NCBI GenBank assembly: GCA_023014365.1
Contig: JAEBUN010000001.1
Coordinates: forward strand, 2,170,001-2,234,000
Direction of reading: 5' to 3'
DNA: 64,000 nucleotides
From: Lepiota brunneoincarnata
Taxonomy: Eukaryota > Basidiomycota > Agaricomycetes > Agaricales > Agaricaceae
The translations under genes were made by a program, and so were the position numbers. Positions within the stretch are counted from its first letter, which is position 1. Every line of letters starts with the position of its first letter. The notes below the pieces were generated by a model that worked only from the letters and a program-made list of their open reading frames with translations, had not been told where the DNA came from and did not search any database. Of the stretch, positions 10,581-22,998 are shown piece after piece.

Positions 10581-12800
10581 TCAACCACAAACAAAAACTT
10601 TGCCAACAGAAGGATCATGATCGCTGATACGAGCACTTAACACCGGAGACCAATTGTTGACATGAATGTGCTCGAATGCAGCCTTGTTTTTATGCTTCTC
10701 AATGCCTGGAGACACGAAGACGTGGTCAAGCTGCTCCGAGTTCTGATCGAATACGTAGCTGTACCGTTCCACGGGGGGGATGCCAACAACTTCATCGAAG
10801 TCAGTCAACATCGATGTAAGTGGGGCGTAAACGGAGCGTGTTTGAATGTACTCGTTGAAGTCACCGGCTACAATAATCTTGGCTTTGGAATCACGGTTCA
10901 GGATGGACCTGACGAACCCCTTTGAAAGAGTCAGCCCCGCAGAGTTCCAATTACATCCAACGACAGACACCCACTGCAACGCTGGCGACCTGCTTGGTCC
11001 GAGCATCAATGGGAAAGTTGACGGGAGGTCTAGCGTCGCCCTGTGTTGAACTGCTACCGCCCTTGGAGCTGAAGTGTACGTTGATGGTATAGAGTTCCTT
11101 TCCGTTGCGGGTTTGCCATGCCGCAACGAGGGGCTTGCGGGTAACGTTCCACGCCTCATTGGTAGGATCAATACGGCCAGGGTTCAAGCTTCATGAATTC
11201 AGCACGGGGCAAAATGCAAGACAAAAAGGAGACCCACTTCAGGGCAAGTTTCTTGGTGTCGGTTCTGACTTGAATAGCGTCTAATGACCCTCCGGCGGGG
11301 GCACCTGGAACGAGTTGAAGTTTCTCTGGGCGGTAACTGATCGGGAGTTAGTTCGCGACGCCACGAGCAAAGGAAAGGAGAGGTACAGGAAGACTGTTCG
11401 GATGTTGCCTCCCGGAACACCACCGTCCTGGCCATCGACGGGATCAATCTGCGTGTAGTTGTATGTCACATTGCTGATCTTCTCAATGGCACCGATGAGA
11501 TTGGCAATGGTGATATTGGCAGAAACGATCCCGTCGATTCTTGTACCCGAGTTGTCCTGAATCTCCTGAAGGAAAAGGAGATCGGGTGTCTTCATGAAAT
11601 CGACGATATGGGAGGCGACATTAGGCATATGAGCGGATGTTGGGCCCATATTCTCGACCTGAGCGCATATATCAAGAAAGACAATCACAAGGGGCTATAG
11701 ATATACTTGCGTTGTAGTCTCCGAACGTAACTGTGCACGGATCGTTGCCCTTTGATGTGATTTTGGTCGGCGGAATCACATTGCTCGGCGTGGAGATGAC
11801 TCGAGGGGCAGTAAGCGGAAGGACATAGAAGAAGCCAAACCTGTTCCGATGTCAAAATGGAACGACCCACAAAGGGCAGCTTGGGCGTACTGATATACAA
11901 CGGGACCGGTTATGTCAGTCAGACCAACCCCAACAGCGACTTGAGGGTTCTTTGTCCCGTCCAGGGGGGAGCCAATGATAACTGTCTCGGGATTTCCATC
12001 AGGAATGCCATCGGGACCTTGAGAGGATGGTAAGCACAATACGTAACGGAATAAAAGAGAGCAAATTTACCAAAAGTAATGGAAATGCCTCCACGGGCAT
12101 TTTTGCCAGTAAGCCGCCAGTCTCCGTATACCCAGAATTCTCTAAAGCCATTCTGAAATGCTGTGGCAGTGGGCTTGGGAATGGTCACAATCTGGCCTTC
12201 CAAACTCTCCCAGAAGTCAAGACCGTAGCGGCCTGGTTGCAACACAGCGTTCTCGGTCTCCACACGACTGACGTTATTTGGGTTGGATAGGAACCCATCT
12301 GGGCCAACATCGAGGGATGAGAGGTGCTGAGTGGGAGGGCTGCGGTCCTTTCCGAGCACGATAATAGGGACTGTGTTGTTGGAGGAAAAAACGACGATAT
12401 TGGATGGGGAAGTTATCTCGGTTGCAAAGAGGTCGTTAGGGGATGTGCTAGAGCGGAATTCTTGAACACGGCCATTAAGTGTGATATGATCACCAACTGC
12501 CACTTGGCTGATAATTGCCGCTGACGAGGTAAAGATTCGAAGGCCGTTGGAGATACGTATATCTTCTGGCCTCTCGCCCAAAAGATAGAACCCGTTGGAA
12601 GCCTGAATGTGATCAAAACGGCTGTGAATAACAAAGATGGAAAAGTTACGTACTTTGGCTGTGACTATCCCAGATACATTCTGGACGAGTTGGCCGTTTA
12701 AGGGGCTCTGGAACCTATTGCCTTGTATCTCGGAGATAGTAGTCGAAGAGGCGGCAGAAATATATGTCGTTGCCACGAGCAGTGAATAAAGGCGGTTCAT
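10581..12800 (-). CDS. secreted endonuclease/exonuclease/phosphatase-family nuclease
   Basis: It starts with a signal peptide (MNRLYSLLVATTYISAASS). An N-terminal beta-rich region follows, with the block VAVGDHITLNGRVQEFRSS, typical of the OB-like/lamin-tail half of large secreted bacterial and fungal nucleases. The C-terminal half is an EEP (exonuclease-endonuclease-phosphatase) domain. PDLLFLQEIQDNSG supplies the metal-binding Glu, then come INVHFSSKGGSS, IIVAGDFNEY (the D-x-N pair), LDHVFVSPG and ISDHDPSV (the terminal SDH). Introns interrupt it near 12020-12070, 11640-11700, 11340-11400, 11190-11240 and 10925-10980. The expected role is extracellular DNA degradation for nutrition, or of host DNA traps; the second is inference. 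The start at 12800 is the first ATG before the signal peptide. Confidence 0.8.
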
Positions 12801-13342
12801 GGTGGACACCAGAGTGCTCCCCAAGGCTTCGCAGGAATAATGAACCGACCAAAGTACCTGGAGAGCATTCTGTATGGTCCCTTAAGTAGCTAAGTTTTCG
12901 ACATGGGAAGGAAAGTCAGTACCGCATGAGCATGGCATGCTGCCATCGACAGCAGTTCCATTATTGGCAGTATATCACCGGTGCTCTACCGGTGAGTCCT
13001 TGAATGTAAGAGTCCTGGGGTAAGAGGGAGAAAGGCACTGCACCTGGCACCAGCACCAGCAGTCTATTGGACTAATCTGGCGTCATGCGGCACACATAAA
13101 CAGATTGTTCTGCAATCTCAATTCGTAAGTCTCCACTTGCTGGTCGGTAATGTGCCCGGCCCATAATCGGTGCCAATCACGCCGTGCCGTGGCCCAGGGA
13201 CTTAGATGGGTGATTTCCTTGTCCGGGGATCTCGTGCACACAGTTTCGAAAATCCCACCACTGGGATATTTAAAGGAGCGACTATTATTACACCGGGGAA
13301 AAGAGGGGTTTCTACGGTATGCTACACAGTGGATATCATATT
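12801..13342. other. intergenic, nothing recognised
   Basis: The upstream region of the nuclease and the downstream region of the next gene. I see no gene or repeat in it. Confidence 0.5.
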
Positions 13343-14679
13343 TCAATTCTGAGCAATGGTAGCGTGGCATTCGTTGTTCTGTTGGTCACACTGGCCGACG
13401 GTGAGACCTGCCGCCTTCCCGGCTTGCGAATTTGCGATGTTTGCACATTTGTTATGTTGGATGTCGCAGGACCGCCCCAGAGCTGCCCCAATGTTGAGGA
13501 AATCACCAGATCCCTCGACGACAAAACCACGTCCACCAGGTGCCACGGGAGGGGCAGTCGCACCTCCAACTAGACCGCGGGTTCAGTTAATTCCTTTTCT
13601 TGCAGGGCATGTGACTCACGAGCGCCAGTGAATTGTTGCAGGTTTTGATTATTAGTCGAGTCGGCTGTGTTGACACTGGATGACCGATTCAGAGAAGGAA
13701 ACAGGGGTGTTATTCAATGAGTCGACGCACCTATCGTCGGAAATTTCTGGATCTCCTGAGGCAGGCTCGTTGGTGCTGACCGTGCCATCGCTCGAGTCAT
13801 CATTTGCGGGACTGTCGTCGCTTGAGCTGTCAGAATCCAATACACCACCTCCAACGGCGGCTAATATCTCGTCCTCGGTAGCATCGAATACGATAAGCTG
13901 CTGGGTGAAAATACATCCCTCGGGATCGTTAGCATCATCACAGGTATTGCCCGCTCCTGTAGGGTCGTTGACATCCCCTGGCGCAAACGTGCCCGAATTC
14001 AGAGCGTCTAGCGGATCTCCACCAACTGCAAATATCTGCCTGGCAAGCTCGAGGGTAATGGCTTTGTTGACAGATGCAGCATCGTCAGAGGCAGGATCCT
14101 AAGATTTGGCATAAGCATTCTAGCGATCCATTCGATACAGTGTATATACGAACCTGGTGTTGTTGAATAGCCGCGATTTCCGGGTTTACTGCCTCGATGC
14201 TTGTGCAGGGCGCGCTAGCAAGACCGACTTTACCGGTATTGCGCTCGAGAGCACGGAATATGAGAGCCGCAACTTGGCCGTCTACGTCACCCGCTTGTTT
14301 GGCATTAGTGAAAGCCTGATCAGCGACGGCTTGCTGGAGGCAGTCAGGGTCCTGGATGGTTCTCTTAAGCCTGGAATCGAATACCTGAAGAGACGCTATG
14401 CGGACCTACATTAATTTTCCCGAGCCCTTGGCTTGCAGCGGCATTTCCAAGGAGTGCAAATACGGGGTCAACTATTTGATCCGGGTTATTGAGGTTGAGA
14501 CTGCTGCGAACGGCAGTGAGGAATTTCTCGTGGGAGTGCTCTGTTAAGAATGAGGGTTTGTCGGATAGGGTCTATGAGTTCAGTGAGAGCTCACCTTGTG
14601 GAACCTCTCGCCGAATGGGAAGGCTGCAAGCGAGGCCAGCCAGGCTCAGGAATGGCAAAAAGTTCGGACGGAATTGCAT
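13343..14679 (-). CDS. small secreted basidiomycete protein with C-terminal Cys motif
   Basis: The gene starts with a clear signal peptide (MQFRPNFLPFLSLAGLACS). Splicing out introns of about 50-60 bp gives ...GLGKINDPDCLQQAVAD..., AALIFRALERNTGKVGLAS, FAPGDVNDPTGAGNTCDD, NDPEGCIFTQQLIVFD, an acidic Ser/Asp-rich linker, and finally a module with AALGRSCDIQHNKCAN and VGQCDQQNNECH. The ending is the regularly spaced Cys motif (SCDIQxNxCAN...GQCDQQNxEC) that I recognise from many secreted proteins of Agaricomycetes. Some databases label these ribosomal protein S17 by mistake. No enzyme activity is known to me. The acidic linker (about 13690-13840) is low complexity. Function unknown; secretion and a disulfide-bonded C-terminal module are inferred. 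Confidence 0.7.
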
Positions 14680-15296
14680 AATAAATCAACGAAGACTGTT
14701 CGTAATGTCAACATTTTGGAATGAACGGAAACAGAATGGTAGGTAATACCCACTGGTGTAAAGGAAAATGTATCAGAGAAAAATGGAATCAAGAACCCGT
14801 CTTGAGTCTGAAGAAATACGGAAGAATCTATAGCGGGTAAAGAATAAACTTAAGGGACCATTCGTGTGGGTGGGGTTTATATCATGGGAGGCTTGGGCCC
14901 CACCATCCGCGGTGGTGCGATGGTTACAGTCAAGAAACAGTGGCAATTTTGCGGCAAAAGAGATTATCAGAAGTTGCCTTGGTTTTTGTTGATCTTGTGC
15001 CTCGGCAAAGGGTAATACAGAGGAGATTTGATATGAGGAAGGACTCCAAAATAGCAGATAAAAAGTCCGATATCAGTCAATGGGGGGAGCGTCATGAGTC
15101 TTGTGGGCCGCATTCGCCGACACCTCAGGGCTACTTGTTCCCCATGGCCTTCAAGGGTTGGTACAGCGACACGAGTGTGAGGTTCAACTCAATGAATTTT
15201 GAAGTTCGTCATTATATGACAATAGTGACAGAATCAGTTTACGTTGACCGAAGAACACTTGGCTAGTAATGTCGGACGGAGAAGGCTTGCGAATTC
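14680..15296. other. intergenic, nothing recognised
   Basis: Promoter region of the secreted protein and 3' flank of the next minus-strand gene. I see no gene in it. Confidence 0.5.
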
Positions 15297-16065
15297 TCAA
15301 GGACATAGCAACAACGACAGCAGCGCGGAAAAATCTATATGCGGACAGATGTGGCTTCCTTTTTGGACTAGGCTATGCAAGTCTTGTTCTGCGACGAGCG
15401 TCTTAGAAACTCGAGTGTCGAGAAACAATAGTAACATCAACTCACGAATACCCCAGACATGTGCGCGTAGGTCCAAGAATTCTACGTAGTTGCTTCAGTT
15501 ATAGGGCACCAGAGCCGATAAGCGTAACGAACTGACCAACATGTAGTCCGTCGTACAACTTCTTGACCTCTGCTCTAACCCGAGAAACGTCTTCTTTTGA
15601 AGCTGACGTATCGGCAAGAGCCTTGAGGTCTTTCTCAACGGCCTCAATTCGCCTAACGTGAGCGGAAACCTGCAACACAGCACCAAGTTGAGACTTGCGT
15701 AAGTCATTCGGAGTTCTCGGATGATACTCGCCTTTTCTGTGCTCAGTCTTAATTCTTCTACACTTGCTTGCAGTGCAGCTGAAGCCTTTTGGTATTCATC
15801 TAAGAGGTGGTATGCAGCATACGAGGATGCTAGAGAAAAGCCAAAGAGGAAACCAACAATTCTGTGTAAAAGTTTCAGAGCTTTGCAAAGCGCATAGCGA
15901 ACCAAACCCGGACCCTCCTCGAATTCCCCCTATGGGCTTCTTCTGGACTTGAATGGTGCCCAGATTGGCCTCATTTCTGAGTGGAGCTGAGCCTGAGAGC
16001 GGACGGTGGGATGAGGCGCGAATAGCCACGCGGAGTGCAGAGGCAAGAAGTGGGTTTGGAGACAT
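15297..16065 (-). CDS. mitochondrial membrane coiled-coil protein, unknown
   Basis: The N-terminus is Arg/Ser/Ala-rich without acidic residues (MSPNPLLASALRVAIRASSH), a likely mitochondrial presequence. One membrane segment follows (IVGFLFGFSLASSYAAYHLL), after an intron at about 15869-15920. Then comes a coiled coil (AALQASVEELRLSTEK, SAHVRRIEAVEKDLKALAD, EEDVSRV-like heptads) and a tail LHVEFLDLRAHVWGIQQDLH reached through two more introns. The stop is at 15297-15299. I do not recognise a named family. The layout resembles small mitochondrial inner-membrane proteins that project a coiled coil. The gene is divergent from POP1, with only 167 bp between the two start codons. Confidence 0.6.
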
Positions 16066-16232
16066 CTGGTGGCCAGGCCAAGCGAGTTGAGTGTTCGATG
16101 TGTGTGCCAGTGGCCAGTGAGTGCTCGCGACTGTTCCCGCCGATCACGTGGCTTCGATAAAGGAGTTGCGGCCAGGATCCGCTTGACGCGTCTCCTTAAC
16201 TGTGGGTTTCACAGGCCTGCGTGACGAACAAC

Positions 16233-19200
16233 ATGAAACGCAAGCAGAACGTGGGAGAAGACGAGGCGACTGGTCGGGAAAAGAAGAAACAGAAAATGAA
16301 TACTGCTCGCATCATCCCTGTCCAATCGGGACCACTGGTTGAGGGGTCCGGCCATGGTGTCGTGAATAGTATGTCCAGCTATCAGGATCTGGAGTCTCGA
16401 TTAACAGATACCTCAGGCATGCACGGTCTGCCAAGTGCTATCGATGTCGAAAATTTTGCCAAAGTTCGTCTCTCTCTTCAACCTCACTGACCCAAGCTCT
16501 GACAGGGGTAGGCAAGAGCATTCGAGATCGATGCCATGGAAAAGGCGATGAAGGCTGCCAGGTATTCTAACTGGCTTCGAATTAAGTTTTGCTCTTAAAG
16601 GGATGCATTAGTGGAGCTTCAACACAAAGGGCATGGCAGGCCCTTCCCAGACATCTACGCCGCAGGGCAGCTAGTCATGATGTCCGCCGAGTACCTGTGA
16701 GACTTCGAGAAAAGGCTCGAGCCGAGGTGAGACATTGTTTTCAGCTTTTTTGAAGGACTGCGTCTCATTAATCTTTTTGAGATGGATACCCCACGTAAAA
16801 AACGCATCGGCCGCAAGCTACTCAAAGCCGGCAAGAATAAGCAAAAGACTCGCCCGTTTTCGGAACGACAAGGTATATTAATGCTATTTGTTGCTTGTTA
16901 AGTGAACACTGACAAGTTGAAAGTGGACAAAACATGGTTGGAGACGCACATATGGCATGTTAAACGCATGAAGATGGCAAATATGTGGGGGTACCGTCTG
17001 GTAAATTATGTTAGGTGAAATCTAAGTCAGCGCTAAACCTGCCATAGGCAGTTCAACCGACCGAAAAGGCTTACCGTCCGTCCCATCGTGCTTCAATTCA
17101 AGGCTCCATTCTGCACGACGCTTCATATTTCTCAACCCTTGAGATGAAGGGTCCGGAGTCGATCTTGGTTTATATTCTAGAACTGGTTTCTGACCTTCAA
17201 GGTCCTGGTCCTGGCGCAGCCAGGTAGCCTTTTATTATATTCACCCATTTGGTTTTATTAACTATGAAAACGATGTAGATGGTTGGCAGGCTCACGGGTT
17301 TTCAGCTCTCATCTGTACAAGTGCGACTCCTATCCTTTTGGTTTGATAGGCCCGGCCATGGTCTTGTGGAAGCCCTCAATTACTCAGAGTCGAGGTTCAT
17401 CCCCCACGGAACGGAGACGGAACGATTTAATTTCCTCTGCGAAGGGCGAGGTAACGGCAGTGCCAACCACACCGGCTGTGCCTGAGGCAATAACTAACAG
17501 GTCAAGGACACTCTGGTTGCGCGTTCACCCAACAATTCATGACGATGTAGCAAGTGAACTGCAAAAGGCGACATCACGTGTTTTGGATCGACCCCGCCAA
17601 TCCACGGCAGAGATCGAGGTTGAGATTGCAGACTTAAGAGGCCAAATCAACGCATTTGAGATCATGGGACCCAAGTCCAACCAAGTTATCAAGGGTGCGT
17701 TGTCACCAATTTTCAAAGACGACAGGGAGGAGTTCAAGAAGGTCGATCGGTTTATTATGATTTATGTGCTTACTGACGGTTCTTCCAGTTTTGGTGTGCT
17801 TTGACCGACCTACAGACCTCGGGCTCAATTCCACGTGGTACGGTAATTGGATTTACCGTCGTCGACCCCAGGCTCAAGTTAGTAAAATACAATGTAGTAT
17901 AACTTTTTTGGCTCACCGAAGGATAGGTTTCCACCAAAAAATGCGGCAGCAACATACAGAGACAAGTCGCCCATGATATTCCCGAGTAGCACGCTCGCTC
18001 AAAGTGATATTTGGGAACAGGATATCCGAAATTTTCTTTCACGGCCTAGATACAAAAAGAAAGATCTAGATGAAAGGCGCTCCAAGGTGCGCGCTTCATT
18101 ATAATCGGTACGGGGAGGAATCGCTCACAACCAACAGAACCTCGTACCAGGTACATCACTCGCCACTCAACGCCAAGACGACCGCGTGCCCGTTCTCCTC
18201 ATTCAACGCTCCCTCGAAACATCCAGCAACGAATCTCAAGCAATTCACGGATGGACACTCCTGGTCCCCGTTGGGTGGTCTATGACCTTTTTTAATTCCC
18301 TCACGTTTACTGGCACCCGGGTTGGGGGCCAGCGTGAGAGACAGACGCAGGCATACGAGGCTGGTACACCTTACTTCCCTCGGGATTACCCCTTCTCACC
18401 CGCATACGAGACTTGGGCCCAACAGCGAGAAGAAGAGGAGAGGGGTACTTGGTTGAGGAAGCCCCCGGCCAAGAGGGTGAATTATCAAAAGTTGGGGATT
18501 CAGGGTCCGTGGCGTGCGGGTTGGGATGTTGTACTCGGGCTGCGAGAGGCAGAGTCCAAAGTTGGACAGGGCGAGGAGGAATCTGGGGCGTTTGTTTCCG
18601 CACAAAGGAATATCGAGGCAAACATGGGTATGGATATGGATGGCGACGCCAATAACGCACAGAGTGTGGACGTCGATGAGATGGGACTCAAGCCGTGGCT
18701 TTTTCGGGGCGCGGATGTCCCTAAGATCATTGCAACCTTGGAGAAGCGGCTTAACATTGGATCCTGCCTGCTTGACGAGGTCAACAAACTCCGCCAGAAG
18801 CGGTCGTTGGAGCCGTTGGATTATAAGATCGGAGCGAATGACTTTCTCAAACATGCACTGGTGAATGTAAAGATCATCATGCCCAGGGGGGGAGTAATGG
18901 GAGATATGGCTGTTATATATTCCATCACTGATGAAGAAATGCCTGCTTGGGAGCGGTCGCTGGATAGTAGGACGGCAGAAGAAGACAGTTCGGTTGTGAG
19001 CGCGTTACAGGTGGGTTGAGATTGTGTTGTCTTCCGATATGGGCAACTAAGTCATTTGCATAGTTGGCCAATCGGAAGACATCTCACGAAAACATTATCG
19101 GCTATGTTACAACTGGGCACTATTCGCTGTCCAGAGGGGAGGGCTTTGCTCTCGGTGCCGTCCCGCTGACTCGCTTAATGGATCTTAAAATGCAACAGAC

Positions 19201-19368
19201 AAGGTTTGTTTATGAAGTACACCAATGTAATGCCCTTGCTCATTGAGCCCGTCTAGGCTTCACCCATATCGGGCCTCTGAAAAACACACGCTACTAGTCA
19301 AAATCAGAAATATCAATGGGCAGCAATGTCGACCAGCGCAGCTGAAAGTTTTGGGATGTAGGGATTAA
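16233..19368 (+). CDS. POP1: RNase P/MRP protein subunit POP1
   Basis: POP1 is the largest protein of RNase P and RNase MRP, which process tRNA 5' ends and pre-rRNA. The conserved N-terminal block is clear after splicing: ARAFEIDAMEKAMKAA, then STQRAWQALPRHLRRRAASH, VRRVPVRLREKARAE, KKRIGRKLLKAGKNK and LETHIWHVKRMKM. The centre reads DASYFSTLEMKGPES; the POPLD region shows PVLLIQRSL and GWTLLVPVGWSM. The C-terminus is VKIRNINGQQCRPAQLKVLG. About a dozen introns of 45-60 bp are present and all frames connect, so the gene is intact. I take ATG 16233 as the start; the preceding in-frame GTG is not a eukaryotic start. POP1 is convergent with Borealin downstream and shares a short divergent promoter with the mitochondrial coiled-coil gene. 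Confidence 0.93.
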
Positions 19369-19607
19369 GTGGAGTTTCTGTGTTACACAGGTTAGAATAA
19401 GATTACAGGGTGACCTGGCAAATGATACAAGACTGAATTGTAGGAGAGCGAGGAAAGTCTCATGAGGAAGTGTTGCTACTACAAAGTATGATGCTTGATC
19501 GACACGAGCCAATAGTCCACTAGAGCAACTTAGAGCAGGTGAGACAGGAATTGAAGGGAATGTATAGTCTTGATATAAGAGGATCTGATCCCCCAGCTGG
19601 ATCCTCT

Positions 19608-21153
19608 TTATCCGATTTTCCACTTATTCACAGCAGCTTGAACGAGCATGCCCATCTCTATCTTGGCCTGTTTTTTCGCACTTTCGGTGATACCCTCCAG
19701 TACATCAATAGCACCGGGCGACGTTTGCAGCGGATCGAACTCTAAAAGATGGCCGTCTTTTGTAGGAATTGCAACAAGGGCCGAAAATGACCGAACATGT
19801 GACGTCGCGGGTTGGGGCGTCTGTTGTTCCTCTGGTGGGATGTAAAGCGGATGTGTTGTCGGTAGCCGTGCCGAAGAGTATAATACATGTGAGTTTTGGG
19901 ACTGAGAAGGGGCACGGGAGTGGGTTGTGGAGGGCGCTCGCGAGGAAGAAGCGGTGTAAAAGCTTGTTTGTGAGGCTGTACGTGAATGACCATTTAGTGT
20001 GACAGGGAACACAACAGAGGGACCCCTGCGGACGATGATACTGCTCCTGGTGTGTTGGGGGTTTTGTGAGCCTCCTCCCTCTGCCGTTACCGTTGTTGCC
20101 GTTGTATCTTCTTCCCCTGTTTGTTCCATGCCCTTGAACCAACCGAGGCCAAACTGATAAGGGTTTGCGAGGGGTGAGCCGTTTAAACTTAGCATACTTT
20201 CATCCTTTCTTGGTAGGCGCATTGAAGGTGGCTCATCACCGTCCTTGCCCATATGATTACCCGGATACATGGGCGCTTTAGGGGGCAGGGAGGGATTAAA
20301 ATTGGAACTTGAAGGTACACGGTGTGTTTGGTGGTTTGACAGCAGGGTTTTTTTCAAGGGGGTGGGTTTGACTGGGGATGCGGGTCGGGATGTGGGACGA
20401 GGGTTGAGGGAGGACAAGTAATTGTTAAATGGGGGTCGAGACTTTTGGGGACTCGGGGATGCGGGGATGCGGGACAAGGAGCGTGACTAGGGAAAAGATG
20501 TTAGCTGGCATCGTGTTAGGAGTGATAGAAACCATGTACGCTGGAAGCAGGGAGAATTTTATTTGTCGCGGCGACTAATCTTTGCCGTTGGGCGGTGCCT
20601 GGCCCTGTCGATGAGCCAGGGATCTTCTTGGGGGAAGGTGAAGGTGCTGTCCGTGCTACATATACATAAGTCAGCACCTGGTACACTGGGAGGAATTTCA
20701 ACATACGAGTCTTTGTTGCCCTCGAAGCTTCTGCATCTTTGCTGTTGTTCTTCTCCATCTCAGCCTCAATTCCTTCAACCCACTTTCTCTTCCGCATACT
20801 CTTGTCTATTTCCCCGAAGCTCGCATCGGCACCCGTAGCCATGAGTCTTTCCTTCTGGTAGCCGCGCAGAGCCGCCTGGATATTGCCCTGATATTTTTCT
20901 CCAAACTCTCGCATTGTCATTGCCCGAACCTGTTTCGGGATCCGGGAAACTTGGCCCTCTTGATGTATAGTAAAATTCTCCAGTCCGTCCGCAAGCCATG
21001 ATTCGAATCGGCGTGTACGATGGGCGACTGCAGGCAAAAGATCAGATTACAGTAGAGGTAAGTTTTTCAAAAGCTACCTTCGATATCGAGGTTAGCAATG
21101 AGCTGGCGCTTTTCCTCCTCTGTATACTTACGCTTCGCCACTGGGAGGTCCAT
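19608..21153 (-). CDS. Borealin/Nbl1, chromosomal passenger complex subunit
   Basis: The N-terminal Nbl1/Borealin domain is very clear: YTEEEKRQLIANLDIE, an intron, then AHRTRRFESWLADGLENF, IPKQVRAMTMREFGEKY and AALRGYQKERL. This helix packs with Survivin and INCENP to target Aurora kinase to centromeres and midzones. A long Ser/Pro-rich disordered region follows (19750-20470) with repeated SRP/SPQK-type sites that look like mitotic kinase targets. The C-terminal block VPTKDGHLLEFDPLQTSP...VLEGITESAKKQ resembles the Borealin C-terminal domain. Introns fall near 21035-21085, 20655-20705 and 20490-20520. The start at 21153 is 184 bp from the ERG26 start on the other strand. Confidence 0.9.
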
Positions 21154-21337
21154 TATGTGCCAGAGGGTTTGTGTTGTTGATTGTTGGCACTGGGCCCCTG
21201 CTTAGACGCGTTCAAGTCAGCATCACGTGAGGCGCGTAGGACCTAAAGGAACTTAGACGCTCGAAATAATTTGTCGTTCGACTCGCTTCACTCCTGTCCT
21301 CATTCTTATCCTCTGCTGTATTACCTTCAAGCTATCG

Positions 21338-22866
21338 ATGTCGAAAGGCAGAGACGTTTACCTTGTCATTGGCGGCAGTGGTTTCCTCGGCCGGCATATT
21401 GTCCAACAGCTCCGGGAGAGAGGGGACACCGTATCGTCATTCGACATAGTTCAGCGCTACTTTGACGTGCCCTTTTACTCCGGCGATATCACAAACTCTG
21501 AAGATGTTTCCAGTGCCCTCAGAAAGGTATTATAGGTTTTGTTGCTAGGGTGAAATAGGTCCTCATTACCTGACTAGAGTGGAACGACCTGTATTATTCA
21601 CACGGCCTCACCTCCTGCTGGACTAAAGGATCAATCACTGTACTACAGAGTGAACGTTGATGGAACCAAGGCTGTGATCGATGCTGCAGTTGCTGTTGGA
21701 GTGCGGAAGCTGGTTTTCACCAGCTCTGCTGGTGTGGTCTTCAACGGTGAAGACATCATTAATGTCGATGAGCGCCTACCGTATCCCGAAGTCCCGCTGG
21801 ATGCTTACAACGATTCAAAAGCCAAAGCTGAGGATGTTGTCCTTCAGGCCAATGGTCAAGGTGGCTTGCTGACTGTAGCCCTGCGACCAGCTGGAATTTT
21901 TGGGTTGGTCCGCTAAGCTAGCCCAAACACACATTGACTTAGTTTTGCCTAGTCCTGGTGACCGACAAGTCATGACCGGTTTATACCAAGTGTACGAGCG
22001 TAATCAAACGCACTTCCAGATCGGCGACAACACCAATTTGTTTGATTGGACATATGTCGGCAATGTTGCGAAAGCCCACCTTCTCGCGGCCGACAAACTT
22101 GACTTCCCCGCCCCTACTCCACCCCTCTCTGAGCTTGAGAAGGTCCCTGACCTGATTGACGAGATGCCGCCCTCTACTGAAGAGGAGGACGAAATGGTCA
22201 ACAAACCTCTCTACTATGTCGACGCAACATTAGGCAAGCGTCGGATTCCAACAAGCGACGCACGACCCCTGGGTCCTTACGTCGAATTACCCCCCAATGG
22301 TAAACAAATAGAAGCTGCTTTTAACAGCCCAGATTCCCCTCCTCCAGTACGGCCAGTCATCCGCACCCGATTCGACCAACTGTCGCAGGCGTCTTTGGTC
22401 AGAGCAAAATTACGCAACCCAGAGCGTAATCCCTTGCAAGTCGCTGGTCAAGTGTTCTTTATCACCAACGGTGAACCATGCTATTTCTGGGACTTCCCTC
22501 GGATGGTCTGGCACCAACTAGACGCATACTTCCCCGGCCATAGAAAGCCCAGGGGCGTGTTCCAGATGCCCAAAACGGTTGGTTTGGCAGCTGCCACTGG
22601 TGCCGAGTGGTTCGGATGGATCATAGGCAAGGAACCCGCGTTTACGAGGTTCAAGGTCACATTCAGCTGCGCTACGAGATGGCATAACATCGAGAAAGCG
22701 AGGCGGGTGCTTGGCTATGAGCCTGATGTTGGGGTGGAGGAAGGCATTGAGCGAATGGTCAAGGTATGTTGATAAGTGATCAAGATGCTGATGACGATGA
22801 TGCTCATATCATTGGCAGTGGTGGTATGAAGAGTATCAGAAGGGCAACCACAAGGAGAAGCACTAG
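21338..22866 (+). CDS. ERG26: sterol-4-alpha-carboxylate 3-dehydrogenase (ERG26)
   Basis: A short-chain dehydrogenase of the 3-beta-HSD family. It acts in the ER and decarboxylates the C4-carboxyl sterol intermediate in ergosterol synthesis, with ERG25 and ERG27. The NAD-binding loop is VIGGSGFLGRHIVQQL, followed by DITNSEDVSSAL, VNVDGTKAVIDAA and LVFTSSAGVVFNGE. The catalytic Tyr-x-x-x-Lys is AYNDSKAKAE. After an intron at about 21897-21943 the frame resumes with PGDRQVMTGLYQ and FDWTYVGNVAKAHLLAA. A hydrophilic insertion (about 22085-22420) is larger than in yeast. The last exon ends in WWYEEYQKGNHKEKH at 22866. Frames are intact. Confidence 0.9.
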
Positions 22867-22998
22867 GTTTCTGTTTCTTTTTTTCTTATATTTTGATGAT
22901 AGTAGTATATGATACATGATAATTGGGACCCTGAGAGAATATGATATGTCTATTTATATTCGAAACGCATTGACGAATAATCTCTCCCACTGCACAAC

